From: Bradyrhizobium septentrionale
GTDB lineage: Bacteria > Pseudomonadota > Alphaproteobacteria > Rhizobiales > Xanthobacteraceae
Length of the DNA: 22,168 nucleotides
Reading direction: 5' to 3'
NCBI RefSeq assembly: GCF_011516645.4
Contig: NZ_CP088286.1
Location: 1-22,168, forward strand
Shown: positions 1 to 7,360 of the stretch, piece by piece
How positions within the stretch are numbered: position 1 is the stretch's first letter
Layout: each line of letters opens with the position of its first letter
Notes under the pieces: model-generated
What the model was told of the DNA's origin: nothing
Seen by the model: the letters and a program-made list of their open reading frames with translations, nothing else
Database searches by the model: none
Translations under genes and position numbers: made by a program

Positions 1-21
1 CGATTTTAGAGTAACTCTGCT

Positions 22-202
22 CCGCAGACTTGGTCGCGCTTGGCCTTGCGCTGAATCCTGTATTTTCAACGGCATAGCAGGGGGGGGCCGCAGACTTGGT
101 CGCGCTGCTCCGCAGACTTGGTCGCGGGGCGGGCGTTTCACCCGCAGACCTAGTCGCGCTGCTCCGCAGACTTAGTCACGGTTTTCCGCAGACTTGGTCG
201 CG
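22..202. repeat. Iteron array, six 17-bp direct repeats (putative oriV)
   Basis: The repeat CCGCAGACTTGGTCGCG occurs exactly at 22-38, 88-104, 110-126 and 186-202. Variants lie at 142-158 (CCGCAGACCTAGTCGCG) and 164-180 (CCGCAGACTTAGTCACG). Start-to-start distances are 66, 22, 32, 22 and 22 bp, so most copies sit on the same face of the helix, two turns apart. Position directly downstream of repA and next to an AT-rich stretch is typical of iteron origins bound by the plasmid's own Rep protein. The spacing is seen in the sequence; Rep binding is inferred. Confidence 0.85.
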
Positions 203-275
203 CCATATATAGAACAGAACACTACAGAACATTTTGCAGAACACTTTTTTCTTAAAACCTACCGAATCTCTGAAC
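203..275. other. AT-rich stretch next to iterons (candidate unwinding element)
   Basis: Directly after the last iteron the composition turns AT-rich, with four close AGAACA-type repeats (about 211-241) followed by a T-run and TTAAAA. In iteron plasmids the duplex-unwinding element usually sits here. I did not find a convincing DnaA box. A possible 23-codon ORF (291-362, GAGG ten bases upstream of its ATG) begins just beyond and is too short to call. Confidence 0.5.
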
Positions 276-689
276 AGAGGTTTTTGAAAAATGGATTTGA
301 AGGGAAGGGATCGAAACACCACTGCCTCGACCAGTGCTGTTGTTCAGCACACTACGGGCTGAACCGATGGCAGCCAAAAGAAGCTGGGAAGGGAAGCAGG
401 AACTATGCGGGAAAGTGGGTGATGACGGAATGAGATAGGCGGCGTATCGAGGCGGGTGTCGAGCCTGCCAGAGCCTCACATGGGATGGTTCGTGTCTGGT
501 AATTTTCTTACGCCACTGCCGATCGCTGGCAGTGCCATAGGGCGTCGATCGCACGGTGCCGCCTCTGCCGATCCGACCCCATTCGCGGATCACGGCCCAT
601 TCGCCGAACAAGGTGGGCTGTACGTCGAGTTTGTAAAACCGCGCCATCTTCTTGTCGGCGTCGATGCGCACCAGGTTGACCGCAGTCAC
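252..689 (-). pseudogene. WGR-domain protein, C-terminal part replaced
   Basis: The first 55 or so residues are a WGR domain: an N-terminal beta-rich segment (VRIDADKKMARFYKLDVQ), then EWAVIREWGRIGRGG with the signature W37-G38-R39, then the start of the TPYGTAS region. Small stand-alone WGR proteins usually run on into an Ala/Lys/Arg-rich helix and end near 85-95 residues. Here the reading departs from the family after about residue 55 (near position 525) and runs 90 codons through unrelated sequence, so the gene looks truncated by a deletion or insertion. The start is GTG at 689, overlapping the resolvase stop by 4 bases (GTGA), which implies translational coupling. WGR domains are found in DNA/RNA-linked proteins such as PARP; the role of the small plasmid versions is unknown. 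Confidence 0.7.
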
Positions 690-1255
690 GCCGTTAGCCT
701 CGTGATGGTCATGCGGTTGACGTTGTAGCTTCGGGCGATCTCGGCGGGGGGTTCTCCGGCTTCGCGGCGAGCCAGAGCCTCGCGCTTCTGCTCGGGGGTG
801 AGTTTAGGGGGGCGGCCCATATGCTGGCCCCGCGCCGTCGCCCTGGCGCGGCCTTCGGCTGTCCGGGTGCGGATCAGGTCGCGCTCCACGTCAGCCATGC
901 CAGCCATCACGGCCAACATCATGCGGCCCGTGCTGGTGCCGGTGTCGGCCCAAGGTTCGGCGATCGAGCGAAACACGGCGCCGCCCTGGTTGATGCGCTG
1001 GACGATGGCGAACAGGTCGAACAGCGACCGCGCCAGGCGGTCGATGCGTGTGACCGTCACCACGTCGCCGGGCTCCAGCTTGCCGAGCATGCGCTGCAGC
1101 TCTTTGCGATCGACGCGGGCGCCGCTGGCGGTGTCCTTGAAGATCACGGCGCAGCCTGCGGCTTTCAACTGGGCCAGCTGCGCGTCGAGGGTCTGCCCGG
1201 TCGTGCTGACGCGGGCATATCCAATCAGGCGATTTTGGGCGCTACTTTTGCTCAT
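686..1255 (-). CDS. Serine resolvase/invertase family recombinase
   Basis: A 189-aa protein of the small serine recombinase family (Tn3 resolvase / DNA invertase type). The N-terminal catalytic domain shows YARVSTTGQ with nucleophile Ser17, the TRIDRLARS motif (about 69-77) with conserved arginines, and the long E-helix region (about 105-130). GRPPKLTPEQ links to a C-terminal helix-turn-helix (PAEIARSYNVNRMTITRL, about 170-187). I chose ATG at 1255; the frame stays open to 1306, but those 17 residues do not match the family. Length and motifs look complete. On a plasmid with par genes it most likely resolves multimers, or it is a relic of a Tn3-type transposon, though no transposase or Tn3 end was seen. 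It overlaps the WGR gene by 4 bases. A repeat-rich stretch upstream may be its site. Confidence 0.92.
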   Translation of the reverse strand: MSKSSAQNRLIGYARVSTTGQTLDAQLAQLKAAGCAVIFKDTASGARVDRKELQRMLGKLEPGDVVTVTRIDRLARSLFDLFAIVQRINQGGAVFRSIAEPWADTGTSTGRMMLAVMAGMADVERDLIRTRTAEGRARATARGQHMGRPPKLTPEQKREALARREAGEPPAEIARSYNVNRMTITRLTA

Positions 1256-1257
1256 AT

Positions 1258-1311
1258 CTTTTGTGCATCGTAACCCCTTGCAAAAGCACGGGCAAGCAAA
1301 AAGCACAAAAG
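1258..1311. promoter_or_regulatory. Repeat-rich region upstream of resolvase (candidate res/operator)
   Basis: A 9-bp inverted repeat CTTTTGTGC (1258-1266) / GCACAAAAG (1303-1311) brackets about 36 bp. Inside it is GCAAAAGCAC (1280-1289), repeated nearly exactly as GCAAAAAGCAC (1296-1306). Resolvases of this family commonly bind paired dyads directly upstream of their own gene, where binding both recombines DNA and represses transcription. The repeats are seen; the function is inferred from position, and I did not find a clear three-subsite res layout. Confidence 0.4.
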
Positions 1312-1320
1312 TCTTGAATT

Positions 1321-1891
1321 ATGAGCATAGCCGTAATGTTGAGAGAAACCCAGCATATCAGCCGCAAGATGGTACAGAACATCTTTCGGGCATTCGACTT
1401 CGCACGGGCGTCGAGTATTCCCCTCAGACGGCGTTTGAACACATCCGCCACAAGTATCGTGACTGGCTTGCCCATCACGCTCGAAAGCTCGGCGTGAAGA
1501 TACCGCCGCAATACGTTCAGCTTCGAGGCGCCCGGCGACCCTCATGTAAACTGGGCGCTGCGCGTGCCGCCCCGGCTTATCAAGGAATTTGAACGCAAGC
1601 TGCGTTCATGGGGTCAAAAAGGTGCAAGGGGAACCCGGCGACCACGACATCAACATCCAGCTCATCAAGGCCCGATGCCGCTTACAAAGCGTTGGCGAAT
1701 TATCTCTGCAAAGGCTGTGATCCGGCCTTTATCGAGCATTTCTACCTGACCGAGCTGCGCGATCAGCATGGGCCGCAGGGTGCTTTCTGGGCAAGCGCGC
1801 CGGAGTCAGCCCTTCTCTCAACAAGGGCGCTCGGGAGGCCACTGGCTATAACCCCAAGCGGCGCACCCTGCCCTCGCGAATGGTGGCTTAA
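1321..1891 (+). pseudogene. Frameshifted gene, possibly HUH/replication-protein-like
   Basis: Coding character jumps between all three plus frames, and the pieces join into one protein. It starts at ATG 1321 (MSIAVMLRETQHISRKMVQN), then HIRHKYRDWLAHHARKLGVK, then FSFEAPGDPHVNWALRVPP, LIKEFERKLRSWGQK, AYKALANYLCKGCDPAF and GKRAGVSPSLNKGAREATGY, ending MVA-stop at 1889-1891. At least five frame changes are needed, near 1410-1440, 1510, 1620, 1675 and 1790; most are not at long homopolymers, so this looks like real decay. The central HVNW followed by a hydrophobic run, and the late GKRAGVS motif, remind me of small phage/plasmid replication-type HUH proteins. That assignment is weak, and a conserved hypothetical protein of mobile elements is equally possible. 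Confidence 0.5.
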
Positions 1892-1912
1892 CAGGCCAGA
1901 GAAGCCCCGTGA

Positions 1913-2573
1913 CGCTGGTATATTTTCGAGGCCTCTCGTTTCTCGCCGCCAGCTAAAGGCGCTTCCAGCCGCCTCCCTGAGGCCGCCAGCTGGCCTTGCG
2001 GCGCAGCTGCCGAACACCCTAAAGTACCAACGGGGGCGAGCAAGACGCAGACACCCGGCGGCTGGGTTGTGACCGCCGGCGGCGAGACAGACGCGAAAAC
2101 CGTCGAACCCGCGATCACCATTGGCGATGATGTCATCAATGCTCCGGAGATTTCGCTGCTCGTTCCCGTCGAGATGATCCCTGCGTTCCTGCCCCCGGTC
2201 CATGTGGTCGCCGAGGCAGAGGCTGTTCTTGCTGGCGCGGGCGCAAAGCGTAAGCCCACGAAAGAAACCGAAGGCCCCGGCTGCGCCGAAGCCTCCCCGC
2301 GTTACGAAGAAGCAGATCAGCGACGGTGCAGTCACCCGCGAGCAAGGCATCGTGGACGAGCTGTTCGGCGATCTGCGGCGCGCTAAGATCACCATCAGCG
2401 AAATTTGCGCGGCACCCAGAGATGCGACGCGCTGTCTTGGCTCCGCCCACAAAGCCTTGCGGGGCGGGCTTGAAGAAAAGGGGCCGCATCTCTGCGACCC
2501 CTTGCCGGTTGCAATCTTACTCGTACTGAAATGTCAGCCCCGGCGAACCCAACCTAGAGTTTTCCACGCCTAA
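1913..2573 (+). pseudogene. Decayed ORF with Lys/Pro/Ala-rich linker, unrecognised
   Basis: The frame is open from 1913 (after a TGA at 1910-1912) and reads WYIFEASRFSPP, an Ala/Pro-rich part, then a hydrophobic acidic stretch (PAITIGDDVINAPEISLLV, about 2110-2168) up to AGAKRKPTK. One extra base near 2262-2268 shifts it. In the next frame it continues as KPKAPAAPKPPRVTKK and REQGIVDELFGDLRRAKITI, with a stop at 2571-2573. The two frames join smoothly across the K/P/A-rich linker, which argues that they were one gene. I do not recognise the product. An imperfect hairpin (2480-2501, one mismatch, 4-base loop, no T-run) lies near the end. It follows the 1321-1891 pseudogene closely in the same direction, so both may come from one lost element. 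Confidence 0.4.
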
Positions 2574-2641
2574 TGTTATCCCGATAAAATACGGCGTATG
2601 CGCAAGACAGCCAATCGGAGGCCACACGGGGCGGGCGATCA

Positions 2642-3556
<915 letters not shown>

Positions 3557-3557
<1 letters not shown>

Positions 3558-3955
3558 CACTTAGCCTGGACAGCAGCAATCTCTTTGATGACGGCTAGAA
3601 AAGCCGCAATTGAAGATAATGTCAGGGCTGCGGTTATGGCGGACGCGACCAATATTAGGAATATTCTGAGTAGGATATCGACGCCGGTTGGGCCGCCTTC
3701 TCTCGCGGGTCCTAGATTGAACTGCGCTTGGTTGACGTATGCAAAAACGAACTGGTAGAGGGCGATGGCCCCGACTATTGCCAAGCCCCACATGTACCAC
3801 TTCCCCGACATCTCAGCGATGAAGAACAGGAACGCGACCACGACGAAGTTGCGCAGGATATCCAGTACCCATTTTGCATATTCCTCGCCCAGCTTCCCGG
3901 CACGCATGCCATTCTCGTCAATGGACATAAACGGTAACTTCTTATTCTCAGCCAT
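3557..3955 (-). CDS. Small multi-pass membrane protein, unrecognised
   Basis: A 132-aa protein with an excellent ribosome binding site (GGAGGGG five to six bases before ATG 3955); an earlier in-frame start at 4015 is unlikely. Residues 1-33 are polar (MAENKKLPFMSIDENG...). Hydrophobic segments lie at about 36-47, 53-73 and 94-123; the last is long enough for two short helices. A charged loop (NLGPAREGGPTG) separates segments 2 and 3. There is no signal peptidase site. The downstream gene overlaps by one base. No family is recognised. A membrane protein paired with a small soluble protein is compatible with a toxin/immunity, superinfection-exclusion or defence role, but nothing in the sequence decides between them. 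Confidence 0.75.
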
Positions 3956-4055
3956 GTTTCCCCTCCGACTCGAGGCCTTCGCGAGAGTAGCAAAAAGTAC
4001 TTCCTGCGAGAGCAATATGACTGGGATGCAGCGGAGAAGAAGCCCCGCCTTGTTA

Positions 4056-4145
4056 GCCCGTCCTATTCGTGAGAGTGCGTTTTTTTAGTCCGATTGATGT
4101 GGCCGCACATCTGCTCTGACGAGGCGCGCGGGATTACGCCTGCGG
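4056..4145 (-). repeat. Diverged direct repeat B (C-terminal gene tail)
   Basis: Partner of repeat A. The minus-strand reading is RASSEQMCGHINRTKKTHSHE, with the same stop codon (4063-4065). A 2-base insertion near 4130 breaks the frame further upstream. Most differences from A are substitutions that keep the length and the frame, so the two are old copies of one coding tail and not a recent duplication. Together they flank the istA fragment and the membrane-protein cassette. Confidence 0.6.
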
Positions 4146-4408
4146 CCCCCCCCCCGCATGAACGGTGCGCGGGGATTAACAGGCGCCCGGCCCCTACGGA
4201 GTAGGGGGAATCCGATTTATGACGAAATCCGGGCGTGGGCGTGGGAAGACGGGATCAGCCTGAAAGCTTAAATCGGGAAATAGATGCTCATGGCTATTTT
4301 GTCAGGCTAGCCCAACCGCCGCGGCCGCCGGCGGGCACCCGGGTCGAGTTCGACAAGAAAGGCTGGAGGCATTAGATCATCGCTGCCTACCAAAAGCTAG
4401 ACCACAGC
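4146..4408 (+). other. Gene-poor stretch with C10 tract, hairpin and short ORF remnants
   Basis: A run of ten C (4146-4155) is followed by a 37-codon plus-strand ORF (4158-4271) ending NPIYDEIRAWAWEDGISLKA, which has the look of a real C-terminal tail. A perfect hairpin CCCCTAC-GGA-GTAGGGG (4191-4207) lies inside it, without a T-run. A second short frame ends GTRVEFDKKGWRH just before 4375. Neither piece is recognised. The stretch reads as debris from earlier insertions and deletions. Confidence 0.35.
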
Positions 4409-5368
4409 TCAATCGTTGCCGTAGTCGGGCTCGTATTCGCGCTGGCGGGTTTCTGTCTTGATGCGATCGACGTTCAACCCAACCGCCTCGATGGAGTCGC
4501 GGCTTTCAAGATGCAGGTTGCAGTAAGGGCACAGGAATTCTTCCGCGACATAAGAAACATCGACCAACTCTTCATAGGGATCATCTTCGTTGTCATCCTC
4601 GGAGACCTCCTCGTCATATTTGACCCCCGCAAGGAACGACCGTGATTTGCATGCCGGGCATTCCGCTTCCCAAATGTCATCGGCGTGTTGTCTGAAACTG
4701 TTCCGCACGTTCCATAGGCCTATCGCGTCTGCCTTAGCGTCTGCTTCTTCGCGTTCCTTCCTCGGACGTGCGCCGAAGGCGTCAGCCGCCGTTTGCACGC
4801 GAACCTTCGCCGCTTGCTCAGTCGCATGCGTGTATTCGGCGAGCAATTCCTTGGGGGCCTTGGCCTTGTCGGCACCGAGCCAAGCTTCGATCGAACTGTC
4901 ACTGGCCTCAAGAATGATTTCCGCTGTGTGCCAGTAGCGACCCTCCCAAGAGGACGCAATCACGCCCTCGAACGGAGCCTCACCCGAGTGCAGCTCGGCA
5001 TTCTGCTTCTCGCTCATGTTGGTGCAGAATTTCTTCGTGCTTTCGTCAAACCGCTTCGATACATGTGCGAGCCGATCGAACACCGTCTTTGCGATGATGG
5101 TTTTGATATCCGTGTCTACGCTCCGTCCTGCCGCCGCAAACAACGAAGCCGAGCTGTTCGGGTCGGCCACAAGGCACGGGTGGATCTTTGCTAGAGCTGC
5201 CTTGCCAACCAATTCGAGTGCCAGTGATGCCCAGAGCTGGTATTCGCCCATCGACCGGGCCGCTTTGGCCGCCAGGGCGCGGCCGATATAGGTCTGTGAC
5301 TTTCCCATCAGCGCATCCGCCGAAAGGGCTGTGGTCATAGCTGGCGCTTTGGGAGCCGGTTTCTTCAT
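4409..5368 (-). CDS. Zinc-ribbon protein with HEPN-like helical N-terminal region
   Basis: 319 aa, starting with the ATG that overlaps the dioxygenase stop (ATGA, 5365-5368). Residues 20-200 look all-helical: a GEYQLWASLALELVGKAAL region at about 41-59, then KQNAELHSGE at 121-130. That order (hydrophobic helices, then a polar-N-x-x-x-H motif) resembles HEPN domains. However, the usual arginine of the R-x4-6-H motif is not present (Q122 precedes N123), so an RNase activity cannot be assumed. A charged helix (about 200-235) leads to CPAC (237-240) and CPYC (280-283), two zinc knuckles split by a very acidic loop (about 252-270), and then an acidic tail. The product is probably cytoplasmic. It is co-transcribed with the dioxygenase. 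Function is unknown; HEPN membership is inference. Confidence 0.8.
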   Translation of the reverse strand: MKKPAPKAPAMTTALSADALMGKSQTYIGRALAAKAARSMGEYQLWASLALELVGKAALAKIHPCLVADPNSSASLFAAAGRSVDTDIKTIIAKTVFDRLAHVSKRFDESTKKFCTNMSEKQNAELHSGEAPFEGVIASSWEGRYWHTAEIILEASDSSIEAWLGADKAKAPKELLAEYTHATEQAAKVRVQTAADAFGARPRKEREEADAKADAIGLWNVRNSFRQHADDIWEAECPACKSRSFLAGVKYDEEVSEDDNEDDPYEELVDVSYVAEEFLCPYCNLHLESRDSIEAVGLNVDRIKTETRQREYEPDYGND

Positions 5369-6048
5369 TGGACGCTCACCCGCAAAAGTTTCCTGTCGGA
5401 CGATGCTTCAGACACCCCGAGACCGCGTCCGTGCAGCACATTCCAGTTATCAATGACGAGAACATCTCCCGTTCGCCAGTGCACAGGGGTGAAGCCAACC
5501 TCATTCGCACGATGTGCGATCAGCTTGACACTCGTCTCACTTTCGGAGCTCTGCGGCACCATGCAGCCCGCGTCAAACCGGATGAAGGGACGAGATCGGC
5601 TGCAAATGGTTGAATAGAATGACCGTCTGCCGTTTCGTACGAGGAAGGGCGCCGTTTCAAGCTGCGCTCGCTCTGATGTGCCGATCTGCAAGTCGCGAAA
5701 CCGCATCAAGGTCGTGGGGACCGGGGACCTGCCTGGTGAAGCACACACCAGCACCACGAACCGGGGCGGCTGGAGCCGGTGCGCGCCGTCCGTGTGCATT
5801 GGGAATGATCCGAGACCGTGCACCACGCTCAGGGATTTCGCGTTCGCCCTAGCTGGCTCTGTCGGCATCAATGGCTCGATCTTCTGCCCGGCGCGGCCGG
5901 TTATCGGCTTACCGAGTAGCATCGCGATAGTTTCCGGCGCCGAGTGCATATCGTGGCCCACCTCGGTCACGGTTGATTTGAACCAACCGTCCTGCAAAAC
6001 TCGGCCGGCAAGATTGAGCTGATCGATGGGTGTGGGATTGGCCTGCAT
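5365..6048 (-). CDS. TauD/TfdA-type Fe(II)/2-oxoglutarate dioxygenase
   Basis: 227 aa with the facial triad of the clavaminate-synthase-like superfamily: H85-T-D87 in FPMHTDGAH and distal H206 in NWNVLHGRG. An arginine near the end (R219 or R223 in SDRKLLRVSV) is placed to bind the 2-oxoglutarate carboxylate. The family usually runs to 270-300 residues, so this one is short at the N-terminus. Such enzymes hydroxylate small molecules (taurine, chlorinated phenoxyacetates) or modify peptides and tRNA; the substrate cannot be read here. ATG 6048 has GAGG only one or two bases ahead, and an in-frame stop lies just upstream. Its stop overlaps the zinc-ribbon gene by 4 bases, so the two are surely one operon. 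No transport or sulfonate/phenoxy catabolic genes are nearby, which argues against a simple catabolic role. Confidence 0.88.
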   Translation of the reverse strand: MQANPTPIDQLNLAGRVLQDGWFKSTVTEVGHDMHSAPETIAMLLGKPITGRAGQKIEPLMPTEPARANAKSLSVVHGLGSFPMHTDGAHRLQPPRFVVLVCASPGRSPVPTTLMRFRDLQIGTSERAQLETAPFLVRNGRRSFYSTICSRSRPFIRFDAGCMVPQSSESETSVKLIAHRANEVGFTPVHWRTGDVLVIDNWNVLHGRGLGVSEASSDRKLLRVSVQ

Positions 6049-6118
6049 GCCTCAAGCTTACACAACCTAACATCATCGTCGAGGTCAGATAGGAGCATCC
6101 GGCTTCGCCGATCAGGCT

Positions 6119-6298
6119 TTAGCTAGGCCAACTTTTGTATTTTCCAAGCAGCTTCAGCGTATCTTCTCGCAAGGATAGCGCTTGCTTCACTCGCATAACA
6201 TCTGCAAGTTCGCTGTTGATGACGACCGCCCAGGCGATCGACGCCAATCTCCTCAGGGGGGCACGTGCGCCGTGACTAGCTGAGGACAAGACCAGCAG
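6119..6298 (-). pseudogene. Short coding remnant upstream of the dioxygenase
   Basis: An open minus-strand frame of 59 codons, too short for a usual gene finder. It reads SSASHGARAPLRRLASIAWA, then VINSELADVMRVKQALSLR, EDTLKLLGKYKSWPS and TAA at 6119-6121. The second half looks like an amphipathic helical protein end. There is no ATG at the front, only CTG/TTG codons after a TGA at 6299-6301. I take it as the tail of a truncated gene; a short TTG-started gene cannot be excluded. The 70 bp between it and the dioxygenase start show no clear promoter. Confidence 0.35.
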
Positions 6299-6355
6299 TC
6301 ATGGGGCATCACGTTTATCGCTTCGCCGCGAGAGCACACGGCACGCAGCGAAAAC

Positions 6356-6661
6356 TCAGTCGTCCTTGCCGAACAACCGCTCGCACTCGGGACAGAAAAC
6401 CGGGGCTTGCTCAACGACTTCTTTGATCAGGTCAGTGAAATCCCGGCGAGACATCATCGACGGCAACTCAATCTCACCCTTCGTAATCCGTGCGTTCGCG
6501 ATTTTGTATGCCTCCACGAGCAGTTCCTCGTCCGGGAACTCGCCCATGAAAACGTCCTTGTGCATTTCGCACCGCTCGCCCAGATCTGCAGCTATTGCCA
6601 CTTCCTCCGCAACGCCGGTCATACCTTCACGCTGCAGCATCATTTCCTTAGCGGCACCCAT
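6356..6661 (-). CDS. Small putative zinc-binding protein, unrecognised
   Basis: 101 aa from ATG 6661, which has AAGGG eight bases upstream; a GTG three codons earlier is open but badly placed. An Ala/Glu/Met-rich helix (1-27) is followed by ERCEMHKDVF (C31-x2-H34), an acidic stretch FPDEELLVEAYKIANARITKG, and RRDFTDLIKEVVEQAP leading to CPEC (C90-x2-C93). The C-x2-H plus C-x2-C set could hold one zinc ion across the fold. Length and layout look complete. It lies upstream of the dioxygenase operon on the same strand, about 300 bp away, so shared control is possible but not shown. No function is assigned. Confidence 0.75.
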   Translation of the reverse strand: MGAAKEMMLQREGMTGVAEEVAIAADLGERCEMHKDVFMGEFPDEELLVEAYKIANARITKGEIELPSMMSRRDFTDLIKEVVEQAPVFCPECERLFGKDD

Positions 6662-6666
6662 ATGGT

Positions 6667-6832
6667 TCACCCTTCAGAAAAGTTCCGTGCTCGGAACGTG
6701 GGAACCGCTATCGCCGGATGCCACCTATTCTTCGAAAAAAAATCCCTCGAATTGCGCTCCAAGCCGAAAGCGGACGAGCGAATGCGCAACACCCGCTTCA
6801 ATAGGGTCTACGCGAATGAGATCAGCTTTCAC
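6667..6832 (-). pseudogene. Coding remnant broken at a T8 tract
   Basis: From GTG 6832 the minus strand reads VKADLIRVDPIEAGVAHSLV, then RFRLGAQFEGFF and an early TAG at 6725-6727. A run of eight T (A at 6735-6742) sits just before the stop. With seven T the reading continues SKNRWHPAIAVPTFRARNFS-EG and ends at 6667-6669, directly in front of the ribosome site of the next gene. The front end coincides with the broken edge of the IS1380 fragment. The product is not recognised. Confidence 0.35.
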
Positions 6833-7140
6833 CTATGCGCGCGCGGAACATATCGACAAGGCTGTGCACGACCCGCGTTGGATCGCGCCGATCCGGGAAC
6901 ACCCGGGCCAAATTGTCGGCCAAGCCGAGACGCCGCTCGGCCATCGCCAGAAGCATCACGCCCCCGTTCGAGGTCAGCCGACCGCCATCGAAGGCAGCTG
7001 TGACTTTCTTGGCGTGAACGGCTGGAAACGAGAAGGGCAGAATCGTATCATCGGTCATGGCGGGCCTGGCGTTCGCGGTTGAGGTGATGGGGTTGGCTTC
7101 GCAACCGAATCCTACGCCGCATCAGCGCTTTACACCACGC
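6831..7140 (-). mobile_element. IS1380-family element, left-end fragment
   Basis: The minus strand carries the first 75 or so codons of an IS1380-type transposase (ATG 7058: MTDDTILPFSFPAVHAKKVT, then FDGGRLTSNGGVMLLAMAE and RDPTRVVHSLVDMFRARI). It stops abruptly after RARI near 6831, so the nominal CDS ends at 6822 with three foreign codons. Full transposases of this family have about 430-460 residues with a DDE core; here the core is gone. The upstream stretch to about 7135-7140 (starting with a TGTAAAGCGCTGATGCGG-like end) is probably the IS terminus. It is inactive. Confidence 0.85.
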
Positions 7141-7264
7141 TCGCCAGCCTCTCAGGCGCACTCTGACGAATAAGACGGGCTAGCTCCATATGGAGCCGTT
7201 CAAGGGTGTTGATGGCCGGACGGGTGTGAGGGTCTTTCGTCGGTCTGCCGCGCATTGCCGCATC
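7141..7264. other. Spacer between IS1380 end and the DUF6471 gene
   Basis: No gene or clear signal was seen here. The stretch is ordinary GC-rich sequence and probably holds part of the upstream region of the DUF6471 gene. Confidence 0.4.
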
Positions 7265-7343
7265 CTATCGAATATGATAGCTAACGGATATGAACCGTTT
7301 GACCGGAAGTCAAGGCCGGTCTATCGTATTTGTTAGCTCACGG
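7265..7343 (+). promoter_or_regulatory. Paired 23-bp operator-like direct repeats
   Basis: Two 23-bp segments, 7265-7287 and 7321-7343, agree at 19 positions and start 56 bp apart; both begin CTATCG and end TAGCT-A/C-ACGG. The first also contains the inverted repeat CTATC-6-GATAG. They sit directly upstream of the DUF6471 start. Such a pair is what a self-regulating small DNA-binding protein would use; binding is inferred. Confidence 0.45.
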
Positions 7344-7360
7344 AATCGATAGGAGATGCC

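Noticed and set aside
22..202. Could the regular repeats be a CRISPR array?
   Set aside because: Repeats are 17 bp with spacers of only 5-15 bp and one larger gap, spacers are not unique 30-mers, no cas genes are present, and the position after repA fits iterons.
194..433. 79-codon plus ORF and the 23-codon ORF at 291-362 after the iterons
   Set aside because: No recognisable protein features. The first begins inside the last iteron; the second has a possible ribosome site but is too short to support.
798..1592. Long plus-strand ORF of 264 codons opposite the resolvase
   Set aside because: It mirrors the resolvase gene, whose motifs are unmistakable, and then runs on through the frameshifted gene. 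Its composition (Arg/Ser/Ala/Pro) is typical of an antisense shadow in GC-rich DNA.
1763..2452. Minus-strand ORF of 229 codons
   Set aside because: It is antisense to two decayed plus-strand genes whose pieces make better protein sense. No family features and no ribosome site.
4191..4207. CCCCTAC-GGA-GTAGGGG hairpin as a terminator
   Set aside because: No T-run follows on either strand, and no intact gene ends there in the proper place.
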